Shown here piece by piece: positions 28,157-40,594 of a stretch of DNA of 64,000 bases. The stretch covers positions 7,793,823 to 7,857,822 of the forward strand of contig OY718803.1 in the NCBI GenBank assembly GCA_963070105.1, in the 5' to 3' direction. The stretch is from Litomosoides sigmodontis (taxonomy: Eukaryota; Nematoda; Chromadorea; Rhabditida; Onchocercidae). A model generated the notes under the pieces. The model searched no databases. It had not been told where the DNA came from and saw nothing but the letters and a program-made list of their open reading frames with translations. Numbering within the stretch: position 1 is the stretch's first letter; every line of letters starts with the position of its first letter. The position numbers and the translations under genes are program-made.

Positions 28157-29586
28157 CTACATAAGTGAACAAGTTTCGGCAGCTTTTGATATATCATCTA
28201 CTTTTGGCAAGCCAGTTTGAGGATCCGTAACCCATCCAGGAGGAGTTTCACCCACTAATTCCTCGGGAGGATACCCATACGACTGTAATTCCAACATTAA
28301 TGTGGTAATATTATCAAATCGCCTCTTCATTTCTTCTAAATTATCGCTGTCATTCTTCTCATATTCCATGCACACACGCTCTATTATATTCATCTGCTTT
28401 TCATAACGAACCTTCGTTTTCGCATTCAACTCACTGTGTTCTGCTATGTAACTGAAAATGTCTCATAAAGTTAAAGCACTTTCTTCACATAATGCAATGC
28501 ATTTGGAATTATTTTTTAATAGTAAAAAAAGCAAAACATATTTATTGCCCACTTATCATAAGCAGTAACTTTTCTGTGAAAATTATCAACAATTTTAACT
28601 ACTTGATACCTTGTATAATTTGAAGAAAATTTAATCCAAGTACCGAAATTAAACATACTTGGGAAATTTCTCCAGTAGTTGCTTCAAGGGAGGGTACATC
28701 AAATCTTTAGAAAAGAATGCTTGAAGAAGATTCATTAGCGTTTTATATTGCGATTCGTCCGCTATATTAGTAGGGTCCTGCTCCGACAAGTTCTACAAAG
28801 CAGTGATAAGTTTGTGAAGTAACGTTTGCAGCTATGAGCGCAAAGCAGGTCAACTTACTACAGAGCTATAATTCACAAAATTACTTTCATGATTATGAAT
28901 GATGCAAATTTCTAGAGCGTAAACCCACAAAAAAAAACTTGCTTTCAACTGCCGGATAAAAGCCTCAGTGCTAGTTCGATCGTAACTATCTTCGCCATCT
29001 TCATTTGATTCATTCAATGCTTTTTGTTCAGCTTCAACCAATGTTTTGAGCATATTTTGAAAACTCTCCGCGGCTCTGCGCTCATCGGCAGTCATTTCTG
29101 TTGCTTCAGGTGAGTTATCATTCTGCAATTATAACGTACCGCAAACTCGACCACGTAAACTTTTAGACCCGTCCTAAACATGGAGCACTTACAATATTAT
29201 GAAAAATACAGAGAAAGGAACATGACTGGATGAAAACTCATCATCTCAAGATAAATTTGCATAAAAAGGATTCAATATTACGACCCGTTAAAATATAGCA
29301 AAAACAGATCATAAGGATGAATAATTCAGGGAGACAGTCTTTCTGCTCCCAAGACATTATAAATCGGAAAAACATGAAACAATACCGGAGGATTGCTGGA
29401 TTTTTGAAGCGTCTTCACCACATCGTCAAATTTTTGAGCCGCTTTTTGCACAGCTTGCTGATCCATTGTATTCATTATCGAATCCAACTCATCATCTGTG
29501 TTACGAGCACGACCAAAATCTGCCAAAGCACTATCTAGCAACGCCGACAAATCATTCTCTGCTTCGGTTTCACCGACTTCTCCCAT
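28157..29586 (-). CDS. PEX19: Peroxisomal biogenesis factor 19
   Basis: PEX19 is the cytosolic chaperone and import receptor for peroxisomal membrane proteins. Exons are 29586-29386, 29122 to about 28940, 28792-28659 and 28451-28157. The second donor is uncertain: the obvious GT leaves phase 1, while the next exon needs phase 0. The N-terminus is acidic and disordered (LDSALADFGRARNTDDEL). The C-terminal helical domain (YPPLKQLLEKFP to ELQSYGYPPEELVGETPPG) matches the family's cargo-binding domain. The protein ends in CSLM, a CaaX box expected to be farnesylated. A TTAG acceptor lies 7 bases upstream of the ATG. It is head-to-head with HDAC1. Confidence 0.93.
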
Positions 29587-30841
29587 TTTCTTGCTAATTA
29601 TATTCCAAAAGCTTAAAATTTAACACAACTAGCATGGTCTTCTTCGATAAGCTTAGCATCATAAAATCAAAAAAGTACGTTAATTAGAAATAAGAAATGT
29701 TGGAAATGACGGAAAAAATAAGAAGTAAGCATGCAAGACTGACGTGCCAAGAAGGCTTGGAAATTTTGAGTTAATTAATTACTATATCAGCAAATTTCAA
29801 GCTAAATCGCGCACTGAGCAGAAGGTGGACAATGGAGCACTCTATCAGGAAAAATGAAATTATTTTACATGTGTAGCTTATAGTGAATACAGCAGGAACA
29901 TAGAAGTGATGCTTGGAATCAAAACATACTTTCGTAATTCAAACAAAACCACACAGGAAACTGGTAATGCGGCCTGGAAAATACCATCTCTTACCACATG
30001 CTATGTCAGACAACGGATGAAGGAGTAAGTACAAGGGGAAATAAGACCAAAGCGTAGATTCGGAACGAAGCCAAAAGTCTACTTTTTTGGCAAGACGGAT
30101 CACGGATGAATCCTGCCACCATCATCCCATTGGCTTTACCAACACTTCATATTCGCATCACTTCGTCATTTCACCAAATCACATCAAAGTAACATATCGC
30201 GTAGGTCACAACGCACACTTTGATTTCGTTACGTACGTCTCAATTTTATTCAAATTATCCAGCTTAGTGGAATGAATGATTAGTGTGTAGATGAATGTGA
30301 GAAAGTGTAGCAAATCTTTTTGATAGGAGGTAATCGAAGTTAACACTTGTGTGATTGAAATGAATGCATATTACTGGAATGGAGGAGCACGTGCACGTGC
30401 TGGTAGGTGAATGTGTGCAGCCGTAAGGAATACGTGACATAAGAGTGGATGTGTGTCGTCGAACTGCATGTTAATGAAAAAAAATATCTGTCGGAGGGTG
30501 TGGTTAAATCCAGCTTTTTTTCTTATTTTAAATGAAATCAAAAGTGAGGAAAGAAAGGAGCAGTTCCGATGCATGATGAAACGTGAAGTAGTAGAAATTG
30601 GAATTACAACTGAGGCGATTAGGCTTTGCATTTTTACCGAATTTCATTGTAATACATTCCTGATGGGTTGATGCAGGCAGATCTTACCCCTAATTGATAA
30701 TGTACGAGTTACATTAAGAAGCGGCATTGAAATTATCAATTAGATAAAATATGCTAGCTGAAATACCATTTACATTTCAGTTGTTGTGCGGATAGATTGC
30801 AGTGGTAAATAATTATAACTTCCGGTAGTGATTGATGGTAG
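29587..30841. promoter_or_regulatory. Divergent promoter region between PEX19 and HDAC1
   Basis: About 1.25 kb separates the two divergent starts, so promoters for both genes must lie here or be trans-splicing outrons within it. A palindromic GTGCACGTG-like word (CACGTGCACGTG) lies near 30389-30400 and contains E-box cores. Short upstream ATGs precede the HDAC1 start. No conserved coding frame was seen. Confidence 0.5.
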
Positions 30842-33800
30842 ATGATTGGTATGGCTATTCGGGCCCACAGCAAAATCAGAGTTGCATATTATTATGACGG
30901 TTGGTTTTTGGAATTTATTTCTGCTTCACATAATTATTCCGCAAGATAGACCTGTTTGCCACTAATTTGCTTAATAACTGATATTTTGTACAATCTAATC
31001 ATTTTGTCAAGTGGAAGGGTAAAGAAGAACACATGTACGTTTCATATCACATACGTTTGGTAGTATTGAGGCGGAAGTTAAACAATAAAAGCAAAAGGAT
31101 CCCTTGATGCTTCATGTTTGCTTTTCAGTAATACTCTTGTGCATATGCACGTGGCTAAGAGTCTTTATCTTTTCATAAACAACCACAACGAGTGCAGGAA
31201 TTACTTGGGATCTTGTTCATTATAGCGTAGTATTTAATAATCAAATCTAATTTGTGAAATTACTTCACATTGAATTTGTAAAATTTGTAGGAGATGTTGG
31301 GAATTATTATTATGGTCCAGGACATCCAATGAAGCCTCATCGAATTCGAATGGCTCATAATCTTATCCTCAATTATGGTCTCTACCGGCGAATGGAAGTT
31401 TATGTTAGTTTTTATGATCGTTATATTGGTTAGATTATGCCGTAAAATGAAGATTCATTTTCGTAGTGTTTTAATCACACTCATCAACGTTATTGATCAG
31501 ATGATTGTTGCAAAATCTTCGTTGGAGCGATAAATAACTGCTTAGTAAAACATTGGGAAAGAGTATCTATTTTGCAAAAAATGAATTTACAAATGAATAT
31601 TTTTTAACATCCTAGGAATTTTAAACTTTGATTCTTCTTCTGTTCATGAATCAAATTTCAACGGAGATGGTGAGAAAACACTTTTGTGTTTCCCTAATGA
31701 TTTTCCGGTTTTTGTAGTAAGCTGATGGTGAATATATTCGGTGCTTCCTACGACTTTGATTTGTTTTCGGGAAGAATGTGCATTAATATTTTAAAGTTTA
31801 TTTTTTCTATATTCTAGAGACCTTTTTTCTATATTCTAGAGACCGCATGTGGCAACGTTTGAAGAAATGACAAAGTATCACAGCAACGATTACTTGACAT
31901 TCTTGAAAAATGCACGACCAGGAGATATCAATGACAACAGGGCAGCTAAAACTCGTGAACGATGTTACTAATTATTTTTAGATATTATATACAATTATAA
32001 TTTCACTTTAAAAGCAGTAATTGCTACTTGAACCACTTAATATAAATTTTGAATCATCAAGATGGACAGACGTGCTTAATGTAAAAATTCCATGGTTATT
32101 TTGGAACTTAGTCTGACTGTGATGGATTTGAACATTTCATCCAACTTTTTTTTAGCATAGTTTATTCTGAATTCTTGCAGACAATTTTGGCGAAGACTGT
32201 CCCATTTTCCACGGCATATATGAATTTTGTCAGACTTCGTGCGGTGGATCACTGGGTGAGATTTGTTTTTTCTAAACTTCTGTATACTTTCCAGTGGAAT
32301 GGTTCTGTTTTACTGCTACAATGAAACAAAACTGAGTAACTTTCTGGAATGTTTTATAATTTTATGTTTCTTTTAAGCTGCGGCAGCGAAACTTAACAAA
32401 AAACAAGCAGACATAACGATAAATTGGATGGGTGGTTTACATCATGCTAAGAAAAGTGAAGCTTCTGGATTCTGCTACACTAATGATATTGTCTTGGCAA
32501 TTCTTGAGCTTCTCAAGCATCATCAGGTTGGCTATTTTAAGTTGCCTTAGTTGCGATGTAGATTTAGAATCGGGAGAGATTTGTATAATTCGCCATAATT
32601 CACCTGTAAGTCGATGAAAATTTTTACAATAGCTGAAAAAAGCTGCGAAGCATTAAGCTAATATGAAGCCATATTACTTTTCCATCGCTAATAATGTCCA
32701 TCATATAGTGACTCCAAAAAGCATCAGTTATGATGATAATGTAAAAAGATTCTTCCTGTATAAGATGAAGCACTGTTTAAATGTTTTCATTAATTTCAGT
32801 TTACTACACTTTAGCGATTGTGTTTTGTAAATTAAATTTAAGCCGTAACACTTCAGCGTGTTTTATACGTCGACATCGATGTTCATCATGGTGATGGTGT
32901 TGAAGAAGCATTCTATACAACAGATCGTGTAATGACTGTTTCATTTCACAAATTTGGTGAATATTTTCCAGGTACTGGAGATGTTCAGGTAACGTCCAGT
33001 TTTTGATGTCCCTTTGACTGTTTTTTTTTTGATTAAATTATATTGGGAGCGTATGATGACGAAAGAATTATAAGCATTTTAACACACCACTTTGCATTGC
33101 ATAATCAGGATATATTTAGGATATTGGCTTAGGTCAGGGGAAGTACTATGCTGTAAATTGTCCTCTACATGATGGTATCGATGATGATGCATATCAATAC
33201 ATATTCAGATCAGTTATGGAACAGGTTCCTTTTTATATGCTAAGAGGTTTGCTTGGTCGTTACTTGTCTGCGCTAGATTTTGTGGACTGTTTTTGATACA
33301 CTATTCTGCGATGTTTTTGTATTGTAACGTATATAATCCCGATGACAGCATCACTATATTTATTCTTGCTTCCAAATTATGCTCTTGTTCGTGCATCAAG
33401 TTTCTGTTCACTCATGACATCTCCTATCGTTTTAGGTTATGCTGTCATATCAGCCATCAGCTATTGTCCTGCAGTGTGGCGCTGATTCGCTAGTTGGTGA
33501 TAGACTTGGCTGTTTCAACCTGACTCTAAGAGGTGATCCTTCTCTATCACACATAAAACTAATCTTTTGCCTGATTTGCCGTTGTACAACATGTCGCGTG
33601 CACCCCAAGGTGTGTGTTTGGTAAAAGTGCTTTACAATGGCGGCATTCGATTTTGCCTAACTTTTCATTGCACTGTGGAGATTGTTCCATTATTTTATGA
33701 ATCTTTATCTCTTACTGATTGCAGGGCATGGTAAATGTGTTGAATTCATGAAGAAATTCAATCTTCCGCTTTTGTTACTTGGTGGAGGTGGTTATACCAT

Positions 33801-35123
33801 TCGTAACGTTGCGCGGTGTTGGGCTTATGAGACGTCCATTGCTTTGGATGTCGAAATATCAAACGGTCAGCTGCTTAATTTGTTATGTGTAACTGTGAGA
33901 ATCTCATTTTTATTTCTTAGATTTTAGAATCTGAGAAGGAAGAGCATGTTCTGTTATCTTCAAGTTGTTTAATTTTTGCTATAGAATTTTCCATTTGAAA
34001 TTTCAAATTACTTTGTTTTTAGAACTACCTTACAACGATTATTTTGAATACTATTCAACCGACTTCAAGCTTCATATTATTCCGTCAAACATGACTAATT
34101 TAAACACAATTGATTATCTTCAAAAAATGCAGTAAGTTTGGGGCCATCATTGTGTTAATATTTGGTCAGAGAAAATGGTGTGGGGGTTTATGGAGCTGTG
34201 GAGAATTTAGATACGCTCACCTTCGAATGGGATTTCTGTAAATAAATCACCAAGTATCAACAAATCCACTAGAATAATATGCTAAAAAATGATCTCTATA
34301 CTTTTCTTTGCAGGTAACTTAGAATTTGCATTTATAGACTTGTAGTTTGTAGTTATAGTTGTTGAAACTGTAGTTGTAAACTGTAGAATTTGTAGTGTTG
34401 CTTTTAGTAGTGAAACTTACATAGGTCAGTTGTGCATCTATTGCAGGTCGACGATTTTTGAGCATTTGCGGTACTTGCCACACGCTCCCGGTGTACAAAT
34501 GCAGCGTAAGTTGTATTGTGGCTTACCTCTATAATGGCATCATCTTTCGTAGTGGTCATGTAATCGTATTTTTATATGTTTATCTTTATTTCAGCAATCA
34601 AAGACGGAATCATCGGAACATCTGTCGACGAAACAGTATCAAAAAGTCCCTATAAGTGTTTCTCAAGTTAGTTGCAATGACGCTCCCAATTATTTGTCTG
34701 AGAAAGGTGTATGGACATTACTACTTTAAAAGGTTTAGAAAGTTTAAAAAGCTTACATCATTTTGTACAAAATCTATTGGTTTTAATAGGCAGCTCATGT
34801 TACATATTTTTGTTTCTGATTACCTTTACTGTATTTTAGTTCTAGAAAGCTGCGTGGAAGGTGACAATGAATTTTACGAAGAACATGGCATGAAACCAAA
34901 TCGAAACGAACGATCTCATAACCTTGAACCTGAGAATTTGTCGCCAGAAGCCAAGCGATTTCGGATCTCGCCACCAGAGTCTCCAATGAGTCCAAAATCT
35001 CCTACATCCTTTTTTGGCCCAAAGTGTTCGAGATCTCCTAATTCTTCAGATCTAAGGTATTATAAGTCCACGTTAGGTCCGTGATCTCTCGCATCGTTTT
35101 CCAGGTCTCTTACACAATCTTGA
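30842..35123 (+). CDS. HDAC1: Class I histone deacetylase (HDAC1 type)
   Basis: This is a zinc-dependent nuclear lysine deacetylase, the catalytic subunit of Sin3/NuRD-type corepressors. Exons are 30842-30899, 31291-31403, 31840-31963, 32181-32255, 32378-32526, 32857-32988, 33120-33224, 33436-33532, 33725-33865, 34023-34131, 34447-34505, 34595-34666, 34840-35056 and 35105-35123, about 489 residues. Catalytic signatures are intact: [15 protein letters not shown] (two active-site His), [15 protein letters not shown] (zinc ligands), [17 protein letters not shown] and [15 protein letters not shown]. The C-terminal tail is Ser-Pro-rich ([16 protein letters not shown]) rather than the long Glu/Lys tail of vertebrate HDAC1. 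The last intron is uncertain; read without it, the frame stops at 35084. The start is ATG 30842 or 30851, in the same frame. Confidence 0.96.
31801..31844 (+). repeat. Exact 22-bp tandem duplication of an HDAC1 3' splice site
   Basis: Bases 31801-31822 are repeated exactly at 31823-31844. Each copy contains the pyrimidine tract, the CTAG acceptor and the first five exonic bases (AGACC). Frame continuity (RPHVATFEE) requires the second acceptor, with the exon starting at 31840. Use of the first would add 22 bases, shift the frame and reach a stop 14 codons after the splice. Confidence 0.93.
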
Positions 35124-38100
35124 AGATTGGTTTTAAGCATGACCATAGCCCTTGAACTATATTTACTGTTTTAAAACTTCGTACAGTAAGCATAGTTCAC
35201 GCTTGTAGTCAAAGATGTAAATTTTTGGAAACAATTGTTTAGAGGATAGTTTATTATCATAGTTATGCACTTTAATTAAGGCGAAGGTTTTTACATCAGG
35301 CTTTTTTATGAAGAGCAGAAATGGCGGTCACGATATCTAGTCTACTGTTTACTCTATTACCTTGCGCGATCCCTCACTGAAATAGGAAATGAGATCCTGT
35401 TCTGAGAGTGGCATATTATAAAAATAAATTTTAATCCTAGGAGAACTTTATGTTGTTTATTTGGTGTATTGATCAATGGGGTGATATTTTCAATGTATTT
35501 TTATCGTTGTGCCTTTGAAGAATCTTGGCAATTGTAGTCATTGTAGCAATCAATGTTATTTTTTATTAACATCCTCACTAACTTTCCAGGCTTCTGGAAG
35601 TTGGACATTCGAAGTTTGAAAATCTTACTGCATTTTGACTCTTTTCTATATCCTCTCCACATTCCTCTTTATTGCCTTTTTTGTGATGCAAGCATAATGT
35701 TAGTCAACATTTGTTTTTAGCATTTATGTCCTGAATATATATTTATATATATATATATGTACATGCTTTAATAAATTGTTAAACTATACTTTCTTAAAGT
35801 TGAAACTATTGAAGTTCAGGAATGCGCGTTTGATAATCTGTAGTCTCTAAGCGGAACTATTCCCCGATATTTTCAATGGTAGAAACAATTTTTGTTTGTC
35901 CCTCCCACCAAGTTTTTGTTGGATCCGAAATTAGGAAACTCCTTCAAATCAAGGCATGTCTTCCTGACTAACCTCGCTTCGCGGAATTCTACCCATCATT
36001 GCGCCTCATTATTGCACTTCTCGGCTCAGTTCAGATTGCTTTTCCGCAGTTGCTTGCATCAGTTGAAGAAATTCAAGCCTATGTGAGCATCACTGCCGAG
36101 AATTCAGCCAGTTGGGAAAGCTCAATGGAAGAATTGAACTCTGAACTGTTTCACGCCAACATAGTCCATCAGCCACTACACTTCCAATACAGATTTGTAT
36201 ACGTCGTGCGCAAATAAATACATAGATGATGCAGTGGGAAATTCAGTTTACGGCTGAGTGCGCTCATGGAACGTGTGCTTGCGACCCAAGGGAAAAGTCA
36301 GAGCAAGAAACTGAGGGTCGAATGGATGAAAGTATTCGCGTGGTTTCAACGTTTTAAATTTCTGGTGTTTTGCGTTGTTTAGGGGCACGATTTATCGGGA
36401 ATATCATTTTTCTCACTAATTTCCAGCAACTGTATATTTAATAAAAAAGATGTTATTATTGTTTTTCAAATTAGCAAATTTGTAATTTGTATTACTAATT
36501 CACTTCCATATCATACCGGAACAATAGATGAAACGAATACCTAACTGAACAATTTAAATTCAAATAAGTGAAAAATTCAAACAGCAATCAGATGGTTCAT
36601 TTGCACCTAACTGAACTCTCTGTGAAAGAGATAATGTATTTGTCACTAGCATATCTGTTAGTTAGTAAATCGAATTGAATTAATGAAGAAAGCTATTATT
36701 CACTTTTAAATGGAACCGTAAGTTAAAAGCTATTCGAATATTAAGGAGGGATTTCAAGGCTATCTGAAATGATTGTTTATTTGTTTGTTCATTCCACCTC
36801 ACCCTCAATTTAATTTCAACCATTCGTTCGAATAGGCTCGAATAGGCCAGTCTTTTACAAGGATTAAAAGCGATAAAAAGAAAATACGAAGTTACCACTT
36901 GTCGGATTACTCTCAAAGTGCGAAGAGCGAATGGAAGTAGGCCGAAAACATTGGTTGGCCTGAAATGCGTTACGTAGCAGCAAATGTGATAATTCCCGTC
37001 AATTTTTGCGTGTCAATTGGAAGGTAATCCATTCCTCCTCGTTTGTTGCGTTAAATGGATATCAAAGTGGTGATTGATGTGGCATGCAGTATTACTACTC
37101 GTCAATTATACCTGACATTTCATTTCACTTTAATTTAACATTGAATTTCACAAGCATATTTCATAAAATTTAACAAAATTTAAGTCACCTTTTTAGTTAG
37201 ACTTGTTCAGGTATTTGCATCAATTAGTTGATTTATGACAGAATTACTTTACACTGCTGTAGCTCATGAATAAGTAGAGAGCGGTAGTCTCTTTGATACA
37301 GCAATCTATCTTATGTTTAAATTCAATTATATCAAGCTTAATTAAGATAATAAGCATATTGAGAGCATTTAACAGTTATAATCCATGCTTCTAGCGAAAG
37401 CTGAGCTCGCACATTGTTACTACAAGAAATGCGATGGAGTAGGATTAAGCTAATACCCGACAACCATTAAATTTTCTTTATTACCTTATAGAATTACTTG
37501 TCTTGTTGCAGTTAAAATTTTAGAGTAATTAATTAAAGTATAAAAAAGTATTCGTCACCGCTAAAACATCTCTTAATAACTGCAAATGATATTCAATTGT
37601 TAGCGATTTTAATATTTTCCGACCATCGCTACATCATCTATCTTGTGATCAGTGTAGTAAATGAATTAATTAAGCTTAATTACAGTTATTTTCGTTTACA
37701 TATCTTAGAAAAAACTTTTCTTGAATGTAATTTTTGCGTAAAATATTTATTCTAATTATGGTAATTACTTTGACAAAGTTGGAATGAATTGGCGTTGATA
37801 GTAAATGAGTGCATTTCATACTTAAAAGAAGACAGTTCAACTCGGTCATCACCGATATTCCCGAGAAGATTTCGGGGATTTATCAAAGAATTTATTGCGC
37901 GTGGATGTGGTGGACAGGGGACAGAGAATTCCCAAGAAGGATTACTTGTGGGTCATTGATGGCACGAGCGTCTTTTTAATGTAAACAAAGAATTGCTTTC
38001 TCTTTACGGTGATAAATTCCCATGATGGGAAACTTTTAAAACTGAAATTTTTGTGATAAAATGGTGCACATAGCTTACCGTGCAGCACGAAAGAGGTGGA

Positions 38101-39108
38101 ATCAAATGGAAAACGGAAAGTTGGAAAATTAAAGCTTTTCCAAATTATAACTGTTAAATATGAATTCATAAATAGTAAACAATTACTTTAATAATGATAA
38201 TAATAATGATAAAATTAATGCTAGTGATACTAAATAATATTAAAAAGTTGCAGTTTTTCATGAAGGAAGCGAGTTTAAAAAGGTAAATTAAAGCTATCAT
38301 GTTTAAAATAAAACGTTAAATAAAGTTCGATTAAGAGACGATTATAAAAGAGACTACCCGTTATCTGAAATATTATCAATGATGATTTTATAAATGTGCT
38401 AATTATCAAATGAACACTCACCGTCTAAATTATTTAAATGATACTTGCCGCAGTAGAATCATCATATCCACAATGTATTATCTCAAGTTTTGGTCATCAA
38501 CTTGTTACGTTACGTGTAAAACGGTGCAGCAATATGGTCATTTACAATTACTTAGAAATCATTTATATCTTAAAACTACTTCTTATTTCGCAGATAATCT
38601 CGTTGAAATTACTTTATCATTCTCTTTTTTTTTATACAATTCAAACAATCTGTTCAATAGAAGTGGATGAATTACGTCACTTGCGTGTATGGTATGTTTA
38701 TAATGGGGTAAATGCGTAATTCAATACTTTTTTCATTGCTGCTCCTCAAGTTCACGACCTATTGGCACATTGTTCTGTGCTGTGGATTGTTGTCCCATTC
38801 ATTCTTCAGATGATAAATTGTTTATGATTTCCGATGGCGCAAGGGTGCTACTCTCAGGGCTGTTGAAGTAAATGGGATTAGGAGGAGAGTGGACAGTAGC
38901 AGCAGCAGGAGTGGTAGTAGTAGTAGTAAATTCATGCGAAAACTATTTCACTCCTCCAGCGAAACACCACCTCTCCCACATTCTCAGGCAAAAATTGAAA
39001 TTATGCGTTGCAAAAAAGAATACTTTAAACAATACACATATAAGCAACGAAATAGTACTTTTCTAATTGATGAAAAATTTTGAAATTAGAAGCAACGCTC
39101 GGGTGATT
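35124..39108. other. Sparse convergent intergenic region
   Basis: About 4 kb between the ends of HDAC1 and the bHLH gene. The left part holds the HDAC1 3' UTR, and a TA-rich run with an AATAAA word lies near 35735-35775. A frame at 35999-36217 is open for 72 codons but has no recognisable homology or splice context. The rest is AT-rich with no coding evidence. It may hold distal regulatory sequence or long UTRs. Confidence 0.5.
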
Positions 39109-40594
39109 TCAGTTCGGAAAAGGAAGGTAATGCAAGTTATCGGTGGTGTAGGGTGCAGGGAAGGGTGAAATTTGAGATGGATTATTATGAATCGCTAACG
39201 GAGAAGTTGCATTGTTGCTGTCATACACCACCGTCGGAGATGTTGGATAAGATTGTCCCACCGATGTGAAAGGATTTTCCAGTGGCAACTCCGGCAATGC
39301 ATAGCGTTCCGGTACGGTTTGTCGACAAATATCTTCAGTTCGAATGCCGCGTTGCAATTCCTTCTCTGCTAGATCTTAAATTTGCTCTTTTAATTAACGA
39401 ATATCCAAGCAACTGGCATTTGATGTGGCAGGAGAAAAGACTGACATAACTCTTCTAGGACTTCTTACTCCTTTCTCTTGAAGCTAGGAAGTCAAACTAC
39501 AGTTCGAAACTTTGAAATTAATTTACTTATTGCTTTAAGGTTTTTTTTAAAACCTTAACACTTGAAGTATGTTGGATAGCAGAAGAATCAATTAATTAAT
39601 TAGAGCAATTATTCATTAAAAAAAATTAGCAACTGTTCTCAATATATGCTATGATTTGCTAATTTATGGCAGTCGTCGTTCAGCACAACAGGTACGAGGA
39701 ATGTTGTTAGCGACAAAATTTCAACTTCTCGCTTTGCTAAATCATTTTGCTAATTAATTCAGTGATTATTCATTATAAGCAATCGAAGTCGAAGTGATTT
39801 GTTGATGCGAATTGCTATGATGTTTCAGCAGATAGTGTGATAACGTTTCAACTCAAATCCAATTTTGACAAATTAGAGACATTTCAAAAAATATTACGAA
39901 AGGAACAAGCATGCGCCGATCATATTCATCAATTATTGTCCACTTCATGTGACAAGCAAATGTGTCAAATGAGTTAGCTGGATAAGACTAGAAAGGCAGA
40001 GACAGAGAGAGAGAAAGAGTAAGAGAGGGAGAGAGGGATGAAATAATATTTCTTTACCTTTGTAATTATTCCTCGCTTGTATTTCAGCCATTGCAATTGA
40101 TGCAAAATCTTCCAGTTCAAGTGGTCGTAACTCTTGCGATGATGAGGAACGGACCTACAAGTGAAGAAGAAAAGAATCCATGAAATGATTGACAAGTGCG
40201 AGAGGAGAACGAGAGAGCCTCCTTCTCTCCAATCTTCGTCCTTTTATCTTTTCAAACAAATTTCTCTGATAGTTCCTAATTGGTTGACTGCTTGTTAAAT
40301 TGCTAAACTAAACAAACAAGTAAAGAACTGTGATCTAGGAGAGGATTACATCTGAAATGCAATGTTTCCTCTAAGAAAACTTGTAATCGTATCGGAAATA
40401 CAATCAGTTATCGAACAATTAAAAAGAAAACACACTCGAACAGATCCATCGATCACTGCCTCCAAATGTTTGATGTAAAGGGTGGCAAGGCGTAAAGTTT
40501 TAATTTTCGCTAATTTTTGATCATGCGGAATGTGCGGTACGCAGCGCTGTAATCGAGCATACGCAAGATTCATCTCTTCATTTCGTCGCCGCTC
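39109..40594 (-). CDS. bHLH transcription factor, HAND-like (5' exon missing)
   Basis: Three exons keep frame: 40594-40436, 40154-40058 and 39374-39109 (stop TGA). The first begins in the basic region with ERRRNEEMN, then helix 1 YARLQRCVPHIP, the loop HDQK and helix 2 LAKIKTLRLATLYIKHLEAV. The KIKTLRLAT..YI pattern and ERRR basic end are closest to HAND/twist-group class II bHLH proteins, which dimerise with E proteins on E-boxes and specify mesoderm or neurons. The C-terminal part is Ser/Pro/Asn-rich and resembles an activation region. The exon supplying the start and the rest of the basic region must lie upstream of 40594, and I could not place it. It may lie anywhere in the following 2.3 kb. 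I do not choose between HAND and a nematode-specific relative. Confidence 0.75.

Noticed and set aside
31818..31839. Use of the upstream HDAC1 acceptor as the main exon start
   Set aside because: It shifts frame and reaches a stop shortly after, while the second acceptor gives the conserved [15 protein letters not shown].
35892..36217. Two overlapping plus-strand open frames after HDAC1
   Set aside because: There is no conserved pattern, acceptor or donor support, and the frames run against each other. Treated as chance.
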